Source: Lamellibrachia columna
Lineage: Eukaryota > Annelida > Polychaeta > Sabellida > Siboglinidae
DNA length: 64,000 nt
Direction of reading: 5' to 3'
NCBI GenBank assembly: GCA_963662155.1
Contig: OY759271.1
Coordinates: forward strand, 34,409,833 to 34,473,832
Shown here in pieces: positions 23,968-37,084 of the stretch (within the stretch, counting starts at the first letter, position 1; each line of letters opens with the position of its first letter). The position numbers and the translations under genes are program-made. The notes beneath the pieces are model-generated. The model worked only from the letters and a program-made list of their open reading frames with translations, had not been told where the DNA came from and made no database searches.

Positions 23968-25590
23968 ATGATGACGACGTACGTTCAACTGGCGTTTCTC
24001 TTCGTCGTCTTTGGCGGGGATGCCCTCGGTCAGCTCACGAGGGGGGCAGTAGCTGTGCACCTACACCTTCCGTGACGTCTGTGTCAGTCAGCGTATGCGG
24101 GACGTCATGGAACTGAGAGCCGTCGTGGACAGTCTACAGGCGCAGCTCACTTTGGTCAACAAGGTCGTCGCCGCTATACCTGATCTGAGGGCGACCATGA
24201 AACAACTGGAAGTGAAAATCGATGACGTAAAAGACAATGCACAAGAGGAGACCGGTGGGTAACATCATCTTTTATACATGTTCTTACTAATGACACTTCT
24301 CTCCTGGTGCTGTAAGGTTGGTGGCACATATGTTGTTCACACATCTCTTTCTTCCTACACTACTCACCTTCTTGCGGCGGAGTGCCCATGTTGTCGGAAG
24401 AAACGGGCTTCCTCCTAGAAATCACAATGTTATTACGACATTTTGTATAATAATATAGTAGTGTCCCAATACAAATGATAACAAACATTAGTTTATATTA
24501 ACAAAGTAGTACAATACACAAACCGGTCAGAATTAACTGATTAGTTACATGGAGCTTACATCGGCAATCGACCCAAGCCACACCAGTGCCTAATTCCCAT
24601 AGCAGCCGGCATGACACAGACATGAAATAAATTGTATTTTCAATAGTGCCATTGTACTCATATAGTGAGTACTTCCATAAATATTATTGTAGTTCGAACT
24701 AACTTTTCAGTAACTGACAATCAACATTCGTCGAAAGGCGGCGCTGTGTACATCCGCTGGGGAAGGAAGACGTGTTCGGGAAATGGCCCGGAACTGCTCT
24801 ACTGGGGTAAGTATTTTAGCTGAATACAGAGTTCTTTGTTGTTGATGAAGTTTATGTCTTTCTCAAAGATCTGACGATGCTACGCCGTTCATTATATTTT
24901 TTTAATAATTTTACTCTACTTACATGTTTTCGGCATCGTCAAAAAGCAAAGGATGTAGTAAAAAAAGTGCACATTTTGCACTTCTCTCAAAATATCAGAA
25001 GAAATGTCGAAAGCAGATAAAATGAGCATTCATAAAACACACCTGATATTATTTTGAAGATTGCACTGTTAAACATCTTCAAATTTGTTGTTGTTCAAGG
25101 TGTCGTAGCCGGGTCACACCATACACACAGCGGTGGCGGCTCGAACTATCTCTGCATGCCAAGAGACCCTGAATGGGGGAAAACCACGGCAGGCTTCCAG
25201 TCCGGCGGCCATTTGTACGGCGCTGAATACGAAATACATTCAAATGACCCGTTCTCCAAAGCTAACGCGCAGTCGCTGCGTAACAACGACGTCCCGTGTG
25301 CTGTGTGCCTTGTGACCAGCCGACCAACGAAGCTGATGATTCCGGCCAAACTGACCTGTCCAGACGGGTGGACGAATGAATATTCGGGCTACTTGATGGC
25401 GGAGCGTTACACACACAAAGGCCGAACAACCTACGTCTGTATGGACAACGCCCCGGAAGTTATCCTAGGTGGAGGGCTGGATAAGGATGGCGCCCTTTTC
25501 TACGTCACCGAGGCTACTTGCGGTGGATCGCTGCCGTGTCCCAGTTATGTAGAAGGATGGGAAATTACGTGTGTCGTGTGTACAAAATAA
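23968..25590 (+). pseudogene. C4-like copy B, frameshifted in exon 1
   Basis: Exons by homology: 23968-24254, 24711-24806 and 25100-25590. Exon 1 is 287 nt against 298 in A and C: 11 bp are missing at about 24051 (GCAGTA is joined directly to GCTGTGCACC). The frame runs off after the signal peptide and stops after about 35 residues. The rest is well preserved: exon 2 reads GGAVYIRWGRKTC, and exon 3 is open for 162 codons with all the family motifs (YGAEYE, PCAVCLVTS, YVCMDNAPE, CVVCTK). The exon 2 donor is the canonical GTAAGT. Intron 2 lacks the LINE seen in A and C. Either a recent pseudogene, or a gene using an alternative start or an error at one spot in the assembly. Confidence 0.8.
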
Positions 25591-25904
25591 AGCAGGAAAA
25601 CCACCCACATTGAGTCGTTTCTGCAACATAACTCACTACTAAAATGACAACGTAGCCTAATGAGCAATTCAATTGCACTTACTGCAGTGTTGTTGTCGTT
25701 AATTTTTAGGGCGCTTGTTGCTTTACGCAAACTGTTTTTTCCCAATTAATACCTTGTTCAAATGTGCAAAAGTAAATGGACTATTGCACCAGTTACACAT
25801 ACGGTATATGTTTTCCTTTCTGACTGTCAATTATCTTTACAATACATTTTACATTACAATAACCTAGAAAATCCTGGACGTATATATTACTGGGATGTGA
25901 GATG

Positions 25905-26020
<116 letters not shown>

Positions 26021-26239
26021 TTGCCTGTTGATCTATCATTTTTAGTAATGATGCGGGATAATCTCACGAAAATGTATGCATATTCAAAAGCAGCCTTAAC
26101 TTGTTGATGATTGTAAACATCTCCAAACCGATGTCAAAGATAGTCACGCTAAAGATACCCAACTAGGCGGCGCCAGTGGTTATTGTTCATTCGCAGCGCC
26201 ACCTTGCGTAGAAGTAGATTTGGTGTGTACGTCAATGAC

Positions 26240-27240
26240 GCTTCGAAAAACAAATAGTGCATTGTATAGAGGTTTTGGTTGCAGGGTTTGTATTACCAAG
26301 TTTTATTTTATTTTTGAGTAAAGGAGTAACACAACTTTATAAGTATTTCACCTCCTTTCAAACATGTTACTTACAAGTTGTCTGTTTAGAATTAATTACT
26401 AACTGATTTTGCTTGAATTTGTTTGAATGAACATTCTTGAATGGATGGAAGTATTAGGGCAAGTAATATTAGTATTAAGCTCCTTCTTGCCTTTTCAACA
26501 ATTTAAAGTTATGTAAAGTAGTAATAACATCTTTATTTCAATATGCATGTTCTTTGTTGAAATAAAAGTTAATTGCCTGAATGTTATCAGGTAAATATGT
26601 GTTTCTTTGTATAAACGTAAAGAGAACATGATTTGAGTAGGCGCTAATAAAACATTAAGACGAACAAGTCTGTCGTTTCATACCAACTGACGACGATGTG
26701 TCTGGCTGTCGTAACCGTGGAATATATGACGCTGCTACCTACTTAATTGCCAGTTGATAAGATGTGATTTACGAAACTCACCCATTAATGTTCGAATCTA
26801 GGAACACATAAGCGGCAACCATATTGCATTACTATCCAAACAAATCATTAAGATACAAGTTGTTGAACAAATGTTGTGAAAACCATACGTTTTTCCACAT
26901 GTTAAGGGGCATATAACAATGCTATGGGTGTGTGTCACGGATCTAAGTGGATAACTTCGCTCAAAAGTGCCTCTTTCTAGGAGCGGGCCGCAAAGTTACA
27001 TTCAACGACGTTCGCACAATAGATCACAACAATGAATTCATGTATTTAATATATAGATATGTTTCGATACTCCCAAAAACATTGTAGTTAGTCCAAACAA
27101 TCCGGAGTAACTCCCCGTAGAAACCCTTTTGAGTATGTGTTTCGAATCGCTACCCTCCAATTATACTATCGACTGGTTTGCGATAACATATTACGTCACA
27201 TTCCTGATTACTACTGGAAGTACGTATATGACACAGTAAT
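26240..27240. other. Intergenic; no gene seen
   Basis: AT-rich and without a supported reading frame. A block near 26660-26690 (CGAACAAGTCTGTCGTTTC) resembles 61965-61995, consistent with shared flanking DNA. Confidence 0.5.
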
Positions 27241-27402
27241 CAAAGGTAAATAAAAACATAAGTATAATGGCAAATTACTCATATGTAAACAAAGTATATC
27301 CAATCGTATCCACGCCGGTGACACAGTCCCTCGCCCTCGCTCAGGCACGACAAGTTCTCGTCCCACTCTTCGTGACGCCGTGGAAGGAACTTCACATTTT
27401 CC

Positions 27403-27437
27403 ACACACACACACGCACGCACGCGCGCACTCACTCA

Positions 27438-27528
<91 letters not shown>
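27403..27528. repeat. (CACG)n / (CA)n microsatellite
   Basis: CACG tetramers at about 27411-27490 followed by (CA)n to 27528. Confidence 0.97.
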
Positions 27529-27529
<1 letters not shown>

Positions 27530-27530
<1 letters not shown>

Positions 27531-27990
27531 AAAGTTGCAATGACCACAACACATTGGCTTTACAGTTTGTAATCGGACGAATAAACTGCCGAACGCTACA
27601 TTCCTCCCCTCTTTACTATTAGCTCGTAACTGTTGTAAAGTTCGTTCTACATCCTTCTGCTGATTCTTGAAATATATACTGTATTATACGTATAAGACTA
27701 CACGTATATAATCCTATGCATGGTCCCAAATGTTATACTACTGTAACCGTATAAATGTTAAACTCGTGATAAATGTCCTGATTATTATTATTGCGGGTGC
27801 AATCGTAACTTAACTGTCAAATGTGCATGAATTCGAATCCCATCCTGGTCGCCATTTGTAAAGTTGTAATGACAACAACACACTGATTTTAGTTTACAAC
27901 TCTTAATCGAACGAATAAACTGCCAACAGTCAAGCGGCTAATACAGTCGACCGCTAGGCATTACCGTAAACTGCCGAACGCTCCATCACA
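27530..27990 (+). repeat. Direct repeat pair (possible LTR-like ends)
   Basis: GTAAAGTTGCAATGACCACA (27530) recurs as GTAAAGTTGTAATGACAACA (27857). Both copies continue to ACGAATAAACTGCC. AATAAACTGCCGAACGCT-type sequence occurs at about 27580 and 27970. Spacing is about 330 bp. It could be a tandem LTR remnant; no supporting termini are seen. Confidence 0.5.
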
Positions 27991-28078
27991 CGTCTCCGTC
28001 TTCAGTCTCCATCTCCGCCTCCGTCTCCGTCTTCGTCTATGTCTATGTCTCCGTCTCCGTCTCCGTCTCCCTCTATCG
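27990..28078. repeat. (GTCTCC)n hexanucleotide tract
   Basis: Degenerate hexamers such as GTCTCCGTCTCCGTCTCC with GTCTATGTCTAT interruptions. Confidence 0.85.
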
Positions 28079-28079
28079 A

Positions 28080-28640
28080 CTTCACTTAGAAAATTAACGT
28101 CTCTCTTTCCCGCGTTCCTCGTTCCCGTGAATTTAGGAACGAATCTCCACGATTCCTCCAAACATAAACGTCACAGGGTCCTCTCTTCTTTACTTGTCAA
28201 GATTAAACCTCACGGTTTTACCAGACACATGTAATTTGGCTAACGGGACGCTTCCGTCTCTAACTCATTAACTTTTGACTTTTTGTCAACTCGTACCGGA
28301 GCGCGTACGCTTTAGGCGACACGCATCTATTCACATAGTAATTTCCTCGGATGATTCGACAAAGTAAATGTCAAGTTTATTGATTAACTTGAAAACAGTA
28401 GCAGACTTAACAAAGTCATCACGTTTAATCATGACACAGTAGCGTACACACATTTGTTCTGATCTACTTCAGTCGTCTGTTCCATTCAATGTCCATTGTC
28501 CACAGGTACTATTCATAATGGTGATCACTTAATCGAACAAACAAGAAAAGCGTCTTTGCGAATTACTGTTTATTCACTGTAACCTAGCGGCGGTCGGGAG
28601 ACACTATTGCTATCCCCGTGCCCAACCATCGGACTGGCAC
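28080..28640. other. Intergenic; no gene seen
   Basis: Mixed-composition sequence without recognisable motifs, lying 3' of a minus-strand gypsy remnant; it may include that element's decayed 3' end. Confidence 0.4.
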
Positions 28641-28648
28641 TGTTCTGG

Positions 28649-28903
28649 TCAGGAGGTTCGACTTCTTGGTGCTGAGGAGGTGGCTCGGACGGGCGAACAA
28701 GTTGTTCTTCTGCTGATCTTTGATCTTCTCACGTCTTCCTGACACGAACATTGTATTGGACAAACATCGTGACGTGAGAGATCCAGATCAGTCTCCTTGG
28801 TGGTGTTTATTTGTGATATGTTTCGCCGAACTACACAGCCTTTGTTAAGCTGTACACAGTAGGACTGGGATGCACCACCATGGCGGACTACCTGGGCCAG
28901 CAT
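28649..28903 (-). pseudogene. Gypsy pol C-terminal remnant
   Basis: The minus strand reads LAQVVRHGGASQSYCVQLNK followed by GCVVRRNISQIN. This has the form of the small C-terminal module of gypsy/retroviral integrases (SYxVxLxxGxxxRRNxxxI). A better preserved copy lies at 59560-59790 (QSYSVQLDNGCVVRRNRSQI). No integrase core or LTR could be placed. Confidence 0.5.
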
Positions 28904-29925
28904 CCAACTTTTTCTTTTCTAATACGAACCTGCTGCCCAGTAGTCAGCACCTCCACGAATTAGGTCATTTCCTAAGCGTAGTGTGTGGACGTTTCGTGGC
29001 GTTTTACTGTGACAACCGTGCGCAGACGTCATACAAACATACACAGGAATGCGCATCGCGTTTACGGAAAGCCACTAAAAATAACCGCGGGAACGAGAAC
29101 TTGTTATCGCGCTAATGAGAGGGTGCGGCAGGAATTGGCACTTGGGAGGTTGATCCTTAAAGATGGTGGGAAGTGGGAGGTTGACCTCCAAAATAGGTAA
29201 TAGGCCTGGCCTTGACATAATATACATTTGACTTTTGTTTGGGACGAGAGGATGGAGGTTTTGCCTGAAATGTTTTTGTCTCAAACGATCCGTTTTGTGG
29301 GTCGCGTAACAACGGTACGTGCACCGTTTCAATCAATTCTGGAAATAAAAAGATCAAACCTAATGAATACATAGAGTTCCATTCAGCGACACCAACAACA
29401 AAGCACGAGACTACATCGATTAAAAACAGGAAGTATAGGTTGGGATAATATAACATCGCGGCTAATGTAATGATCCGCATGTACCAACTAAAACGTCAGC
29501 GAGTGAGGATCGGCCTTGTGACACTCCTGCAACGCTCACTGCGTTTACCTACTTATCCCAACCGAATTATTGCCATTAATTTAGGGCGCAGACACTCCTG
29601 CAAGTTGTTCAACTATCACTGACTTTAAAACACGCCAACGTGCCTCATTGAACGCATATAAAATGCCTTTATAGTGTCAACGGATACGCGATGAGCCATT
29701 GTTTCTCTATGTGTCTGACGGATGTGTTTGTATACGAAGTTCCTTGAACTTCCTTATCCGTTTTGTTTACATTCCATGTGAAAAGTGACAGAGTTTACAT
29801 CGACAATCACTTCTCGGTGATGTTCCAGCTACATAGTACTTAACCGATTGTGTAAAATTGTACACACATTGTCAAGTCTGCGTTAAACTTTTAAGGAAAT
29901 GAATAAATGTTTAACTAAATGTTTA
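28904..29925. other. Flank shared with 59.8-60.7 kb; contains GGTGGGAGGTTGACC repeats
   Basis: No gene. Block 29130-29290 contains AGTGGGAGGTTGACCTC and TTTGACTTTTGTTTGGGA, matched at 60280-60425. Block 29655-29920 (GTTCCTTGAACTTCCTTATC) is matched at 60465-60690. Related GGTGGGA blocks occur at 10070-10200 and 37380-37500. Confidence 0.65.
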
Positions 29926-29934
29926 ACTGGCACA

Positions 29935-30120
29935 GACACCATATAGAAGGGATGGACCAACGCCCCTAAGTGTCTCTTCCGAAAGACATAGGCAAAGGGA
30001 GGGTGAATGAAATTGCAAAAGTTTCAAAACAGCAACAGGTGGTTTTGAACGCCGGTTCCCTCGGCCAAAAGCATGATGTCGCTGATTACTTTAAATGTTT
30101 TGTAAAAATGTCGTCATAGA
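29935..30120 (-). mobile_element. SINE-like repeat, copy 2
   Basis: Same element as at 22330-22590: the plus strand shows GTGTCTCTTCCGAAAGACAT and GAACGCCGGTTCCCTCGG, the reverse complements of the core and the B-box-like segment. It is the left part of a flank duplicated between B and C. Confidence 0.45.
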
Positions 30121-30149
30121 ACCATACTTCCCCCAAATTGCTCTTCTAA

Positions 30150-30368
<219 letters not shown>

Positions 30369-30379
30369 TATATATTCGA

Positions 30380-31030
30380 TTCCAGGATGACCAAGACGCC
30401 AACCATGCATGCTGCATTACTATACCATATATACATATATTCGATTCCAGGATGACCAAGCCGTCAACCATGCATGCTGCATTACTATACCAGTGAAACA
30501 CATGTCTGGTTAGAGCCATACGTTTTTTTATTTGAATGTAAATTCTGTCTCCGACCTTCGCTGTCGGATAACAGCGATGTGGGCGTGTCGTTTCTGTTAA
30601 CTTTCGCTACTTTAGGCGACATTCGTACTCGGGTATTTGCCACCTGATATGTGCCGTTTACGACTGTATACACGACGCCACAAATAAATTACTGTGTTAT
30701 CTAGAATGCACTCATAACATTTGAAATATTTCCTACGCGAATGTGGGCAAAGAAAACTAAGACGCAAACCATGCTGCATTACTATATCAGTGAAACACGA
30801 TTATTCGCAGTGTCGGACATGTTTGGTTAGAACCGTACGTTTTGTTTACAATCGAAATGTATATCGTATTTCCGTCCTTCGCCTGTCGGATAACAGTGAT
30901 ATGGGTGTGCCCTTCCTATTCACTACTTTAGTTGACATTCTTACTCGGGTACTTGCCATCTGATATGTGCTGTTTACGACTGTATACACAACGCCATAAA
31001 TAAATTACTGTGCTGAAACATGTGCAAGGC
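30380..31030 (+). repeat. Upstream repeat block, tandem pair (before gene C)
   Basis: A short duplicated start (ATTCGATTCCAGGATGACCA at 30373 and again at 30439) is followed by two ~290-bp units (30450-30745 and 30755-31030) matching the pair before copy B. Homology between the two flanks then continues to the promoter and exon 1. Confidence 0.8.
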
Positions 31031-31689
31031 GGATGTGGGCCTAAGAAATAGAACGGTTGATTCAACATTCCCAGATCCTCTTCGTGTGTTGTTGTCGAGG
31101 CTCCCTACGGTGAGGTGACTGCGGACATGTGGCACAATTGCAGAACATTTAAGGCAAATACTATTCTGGGTTTTTTTCACGAGTATTCTTTTGTTTTTTT
31201 TCACAACGAGTTTGCTTATGATGTTCGCACATTTAGAAAGTGTATTCATCTTTCAATTTATTATTTTGTTTCGACTCACCAAACATGTCACATATACTTT
31301 GCTCAAATGTGTATTGTCGATTACAAGCAACAAATCTCAAATCATGAAGTATTTATACATTTACAAAATTGCATTTATTATCGTATGGTGACCTTCAGCA
31401 TTTCAATATGCAGTCAGTAGGGCATAATTATTTGCATATTGCTTTATTTTACGTAATGAGACGCATAGTAATTCTGCATGCTTTAGTAAATGTTTCAAAT
31501 CAGTGCAACTGTTATTTAATAGTAGATTTTAAATGATCATAGTTAACACCAGCACCCTATCAAATGTTAAAAGGAAAGTTTTATAGTGCAGTATCCAGAT
31601 TCCAGTGCTTAGGACCGCTTGAAGGGTATACTCATCACCCTTGACTCGACTTCTCTGGGTAAAATTCAGTCAGTTGTTATCGGTAGACA

Positions 31690-31782
31690 ACCTCCTATGA
31701 CGTGGCTAGTGACACATCGGGTCAACGCGATACTTAAAGGGACGACACGAACGAAAACAACAGACTTCAGCAACTGGTAAAC
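31690..31782 (+). promoter_or_regulatory. Conserved proximal promoter block, gene C
   Basis: Same block as before A and B, with ACGTGGCTAGTGACACATCG and GCGATACTTAAAGG. TTAAAG begins 49 bp before the ATG. Confidence 0.5.
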
Positions 31783-33648
31783 ATGATGACGACGTACGTT
31801 CAACTGGCGTTTCTCTTCGTCTTCTTTGGCGAGGATGCCCTCGGTCAGCTCACGAGGGGAGCAGTATCTAACGACGGACTGTGCACCTACACCTTCCGTG
31901 ACGTCTGTGTCAGTCAGCGAATGCGGGACGTCATGGAACTGAGAGCCGTCGTGGACAGTCTACAGGCGCAGCTCACTTTGGTCAACAAGGTCGTTGCTGC
32001 CATACCTGATCTGCGAGCGACCATGAAACAACTGGAAGTGAAAATCGACGACGTAAAAGACAAGACACAGGAGGAGACCGGTGGGTAACGCCATCTGTTT
32101 TACATGTTCTTACTAATAACAATTCTCTCCTGGTGATGTAAGCTTGGTGTTTCAGTGTAAATATTTTCACCTACCTCTTTACGTCAGCATCCGTTGTATT
32201 TTTCTCCAACTTGTCTAACCTTGACGATTATACGGCGGCATTTTTGGATCGCTGTCTACCCAAGCCTGACTAGAATCTTATTTCCAGAGCTGCCCACGTG
32301 ACACCGTAAAAGTGACCACATGACACAACACTAAATACATGAAAGCAGTCAACAAAATATTTCAGTCGTGAAATAAATTATATCTAAAATTATATAATAT
32401 TCCTCAAACAGCGAGTACTTCAGAGAATATTATTGTTGCTCGAACTAACTCTTCAGGCACTGACAATCAACGGTCGCAGAGAGGAGGCGCTGTGTACATC
32501 CGGTGGGGACGGAAGATGTGTTCGGGAACTGGCTCACAGCTGCTCTACTGGGGCAAGTATTTTAGCGCTGTAGTATTTTCTGTTGTTGATTAAGTCTATG
32601 TATTTCTAGTAAACTCGATGAAGCTACGATGTTTATTATATTTGTTTCATATTTTTATTTAACAAAATTTAACAAGATTTGCCATCCAAGCCAAAGGCCC
32701 AGATGGCAAGTGGTCAAGGAAGCCATTGGCTTATCGAGAGTCCATCAGTGTTCGTCTACGTGTAACCCGCCCTCCTGAGATATGTGTCCAACCTGTTTTT
32801 AAACATATTCACGCTGCTAGCGGTTATACAATCCGTACATAATGTGTTCCATTCATTTACTGTCCTCTGTGAGAATGAGTACTTCCTGATATCCAATCTA
32901 CACTGATCCTTCACTAACTTTACTTCATGTCCTCTAGTTCTGCTTTCTTTAGAGAAAAAAAACATATTTCTATCAATATTTTTATTGTATTCATATGTCT
33001 TCCAAAGTTCCCTTAGACAGCGCCTGTTTCGCACCTCTCGCAATGTCTTAATGGTGAAAGCAGGTAAAATATGCATGTAGGCCCCTATGAGGCACACCTG
33101 ATATTCTTTTGAAGATTGTACAATTAAACATCTTCGGCTGTATTGTTGTTCAAGGTGTCGTAGCCGGGTCACACCATACACACAGCGGTGGTGGCTCGAA
33201 CTATCTTTGCATGCCAAGAGACCCAGAATGGGGACCGAAAACCACGGCAGGCTTCCAGTCTGGCGGCCATTTGTACGGCGCTGAATACGAAATACAGTCA
33301 AATGACCCGTTCTCCAAAGTTAACGCACAGTCGCTGCACAACAACGACGTTCCGTGTGCCGTGTGCCTTGTGACCAGCCGACCAACGAAACTGATGATTC
33401 CGGCCAAACTGACCTGTCCAGACGGGTGGACGAAAGAGTATTCTGGCTACTTGATGGCGGAACGTCACACACACAAAGGCCGAACAACCTACGTCTGTAT
33501 GGACAACGCCCCGGAAGTTATCCTAGGTGGAGGGGCGAATAAGGATGGTGCCCTTTTCTACAACATCGAGGCTGCTTGCGGTGGACCACTGCCGTGTCCC
33601 AATTATGTACAAGGATGGGAAATCACGTGTGTCGTGTGTACAAAATAA
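31783..33648 (+). CDS. Secreted C4-like cysteine-rich domain protein, gene C (3 exons, 295 aa)
   Basis: Exons 31783-32080, 32457-32552 and 33155-33648; both introns are phase 1 and exon lengths equal those of gene A. The signal peptide is MMTTYVQLAFLFVFFGEDALG. A two-cysteine segment (LCTYTFRDVC) and a heptad-like stretch follow, then the C4-like domain: GGAVYIRWGRKMC, GSHYTHSGGGSNYLC, YGAEYE, PCAVCLVTS, YVCMDNAPE, CGGPLPCPNY and CVVCTK. Twelve cysteines lie in the mature part, ten of them in the C-terminal domain; an even number fits disulfide pairing. The exon 2 donor is GCAAGT (GC-AG). Intron 2 retains a CR1 tail. No disabling change is seen, so this is the best candidate for a working copy. 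Role unknown; probably secreted and oligomeric through the coiled coil (inference). Confidence 0.85.
32660..33000 (-). mobile_element. CR1-like LINE 3' tail in intron 2 of gene C
   Basis: The minus strand contains DQCRLDIRKYSFSQRTVNEW and the 3' end with GATAAGCCAATGGCTTCCTT. It lies where gene A has its longer copy, and both 3' ends start AATTTAACAA. The RT part is missing, presumably by deletion. Confidence 0.75.
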
Positions 33649-35931
33649 AGCAGCAACGCACAAACGCTGAGTCGTATCTGCAACATCGGAATGTCAACGT
33701 AGCCTAGTGAGCAATTTAAGTGTACTTACTGCAATGTTGTTATCGTTAATTATTAGGGTGCTTGCTGTGTTACCCAACGTATTTTTTCAATGTAAACCTT
33801 GTTAAATTTTCCAAAAGTAAAATATTGTATCAATTACACATACGGCATATGCTTTTAATCTGTTCTGACTGTCATTTATTATATATTTGCATGATCCTGA
33901 CGGTTATTTCAGAAGTATATCAAGAATCTAAAAACGCTTATTTCTGTTTTCGTTTTCAGCCGTCTACGGGGCTTCCTCAAAAATCTTGTAGGGGCTACTA
34001 ACATGATACATTCTTTATTGTCGTTCTGACGTACGTTTACACTGTATAGTTAAATGGACGCAAACATACGCTTCTTTTCAATAATAAACCCGTTGCAACG
34101 CACAGCGGCGTAGGAATTCAGCCGCACAGTGTCCACACACATAGGCCTTCGTGCCATGTACGGTTGCCCAGTGTTCCCAGCGCGTGAGTAATCCCACTGT
34201 GACATCACCACAATCGGGAACCTTGTTATATCAGGCCGGTAAAGAAAACATTCTCTGGTAGATTTGGGGTGGCCGTCGAATCAACTGCGTTTCGATGGAC
34301 GCTCACCTCAAACGCGCCATTAGTCATGGGTGATCCGATCAATATAACACGTAATAAGTGTGTGGATTCTGAATTATTACTTATGTTCGGTTTACCATCC
34401 CTACATCTTTGGCTGACTAATAACGTTGAGCAAAATTTTTATAAAATGTCTACGGCCATATGACGTTGAACGCATCGTTTATTCGATGTGTGAAAGCCTG
34501 GGAATACCGGGTGTATACTTAATATTTTTTTACAACATGTTTTAATTTTTAGCCATCTAAGGGTCTCCGCTAAAAATTCATGTACTAACATTATGCATTT
34601 TTATTATTTTTCTCGATCGGACATATTTGTATAGTGAAGTGGACGCAAACGCACGCTTATTTTCGATAACAAGCCCACTGCAATGTTCAACGGCGAAGCA
34701 TTGCACCTATAGAGTGTCTACACACATTCTTGCCATATACGGTTGCCCAGTGTTCCCCCGCTCGAGTCATCCCATTGAGACGTCATCACAACCGGGAACC
34801 CTGTTAAATCGCTAAGCCTGTATAGAAAACTCTATTACCGTAAAATTGCGACTGAAAACGTGAAAATATACACTGTACAGTGTAATTGAACGACTGAGCG
34901 ATGGTGGAATCAGTTCACGAGGTTTGCGCCTGTTTGGTTGATCAAAACACTGGTGACAAATGGATCATCAGCCTAACAACCACCGCTGTGTCCTAACTGT
35001 GCTAACATGCGTTGATGAACATATAACGAGGAATATCTCTTGTCAATCGCTGCCAAAGAATATAATCTGTTCGGTGTTGTTCCTACCATAACGATGGCAT
35101 GAGCACATCTTGGTGCCCGGGCAACCCCGTTTATTTCGACCGGATTTGTTCATCAATTCAGAATTAGTTCTTGACACGCTACGAGGTGGCGCCCTTTTGC
35201 TCCCCCCCCCCGTCACGCCTTATCCTCGTAGTAGCCACTACTAAACGCAAATGGATTCTTGTTGTCGGTGCATTTTTAGTGACTTTCCACGTGTTGGCAG
35301 CTGTTGTCAGGCTTAAAAAACAGTGTGAAAAACAATCGCCAAAGCAGTAGCCCATAGAAAGACAATTATTCTCTATGAAAACGTATGTCAGCGCCACATG
35401 TGACGTCACACATCACGGCTATTTAAATGTTCTCGTCAACTTCTCCGTTGATACTGGTAATGTGGTTGTGGACAGTGACGGATTGGGGGGGGGGTTGGGC
35501 CACACCCACTTTTTTTTCGTTTCAGTTTCGCCGCAATATGGTTGCATGGGTGACTAGGCTGGTTCTGGAAACGCACTTATCAACACAAACACAGAATTAA
35601 GAATTATTCCATCAGCATTGTCAAGTGACTGTGGGACGATTACAAAGTTGGTGTTTCGTGCATGTCGTGCCAAGTTTCTGGACCTTTGCCGGAAGCAACG
35701 AATTAATCGCTGTTATGCACAGGAGGTGTTCGCACAATCCCATCCTGGTGGTGTGGATCGCGGTGTATGATTACACAAGTTCAAACTGTATAATTGATTG
35801 AATTGTCAAGAGAATGGGCGATGGCAAGAATAAAACACCATGAATTTGTTAACTGTTTTACATATGTAAACGAAAAGGTGGTCATTCTGTTTGCTTTATA
35901 CTTCGTATGTACACTCTGGTGTAGTTTATAT

Positions 35932-37084
35932 GGGAGACTGGGGCTAGTGGTATACAGGACCAAGTTGTTAAAGAGTTGTTTTACGAAAACATAGCACATA
36001 TATGGAGATACCATCGACAGTAGTTGGTTGGAAGTTCACCAGCAGACACACCGTCCAAAAATCGGGTGTTAAAAAGACAAAATCAAAGAGACGTGAACAA
36101 AAATGACTTTTTAACCACTTCATTGCTTTTTGGTATGCCCACATAATATTATCTCATGCAGCCACACTATATTTCGAGAATGAAACTTTAAACATGTCTA
36201 CTATATAGTATAAGGGGTTATGCCAAGTAGAAGTTAAATCAGCGAGTTGTGTGCTGATAATGACTGAAAGAACAACATTTATTTAACGGCGACTGTGAAT
36301 GTTTTATTTTACTTGTGAAGCATAAAGTAATTATTTATAACCTGTACTGCAAAGTGTCAAAAGTGTCAAACAAAAATAACAAATATATCAGAAGGGCGGG
36401 TTACACAAAGCTTGTTGGACTCTCAATAAACTACTGGCTTCCTTGTCAACTGGCTATCTAGGTGTCTTGCCTTGGGTGACAATCTTGTTCAATCTTGTAA
36501 AATTGTTATGGCACAGCCCTATTTGAGCAATTAATAAATATTGTACGATCCATTGAAATATGGATGTTCGTGCGTGAGTGCGTACGTGTGTATCATTCAA
36601 TCAAGCAGAAGTCGCATTACATATATATTGCCATTCACTATTTCATACTCGATTCAATAATTTATATTCCATCCACAATTGTTTGTTATGTGAGAATCCG
36701 GGAAATGAGTCCTCTTGGTAACTAAAAATGAAAAGCTTAAGATATGAAACTGTGAACACTTACATTGTTATGCACACTGCATATAACATGTATATGTGTG
36801 TATAATCCAGTTAATGTAACAACAGTAACGTGTACGAGTGACACTTGCTTTGCGATCCACGCGTTCTTTGCTGTAACAACATGCCCCGTATGATGTAACA
36901 ACTTGCCCCGTATACGGGGCTAGTTGTTACAATGGAACTACAGTTTGGTATATCAATGGTATGGTACAATTTATTAACACGAATAATAAATTTACTGTAT
37001 ACGTTGACAGAAATAACTCATCTAACATACTTTTCACAAACAGGGACTTTAGCTGAACATTGTAACAACTAGCCCCGGTCTCCC
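35932..37084. mobile_element. TIR element with GGGGCTAGT termini, 1.15 kb
   Basis: The left end GGGAGACTGGGGCTAGTGGT is inverted at the right end (GTTACAACTAGCCCCGGTCTCCC read forward). Copy P has the flanking sequence without it, so it is an insertion. It contains GGGGCTAGTTGTTAC also in the interior, next to a CCCGTATACGGG palindrome, a CR1 tail fragment and no transposase reading frame. The target duplication is unclear (TATA-like). Confidence 0.65.
36388..36510 (+). mobile_element. CR1-like LINE tail inside the TIR element
   Basis: GAAGGGCGGGTTACACAAAG (RRAGYTK) followed by GGCTTCCTTGTCAACTGGC and GCCTTGGGTGACAATCTTG matches, on the opposite strand, the 3' ends of the LINEs in the introns of genes A and C. 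A second copy is at 38788-38910. Confidence 0.65.

Noticed and set aside
27211..27572. Open frames of 100-plus codons over the (CACG)n tract
   Set aside because: Low-complexity Cys/Val/Arg or Thr/His translations of a microsatellite.
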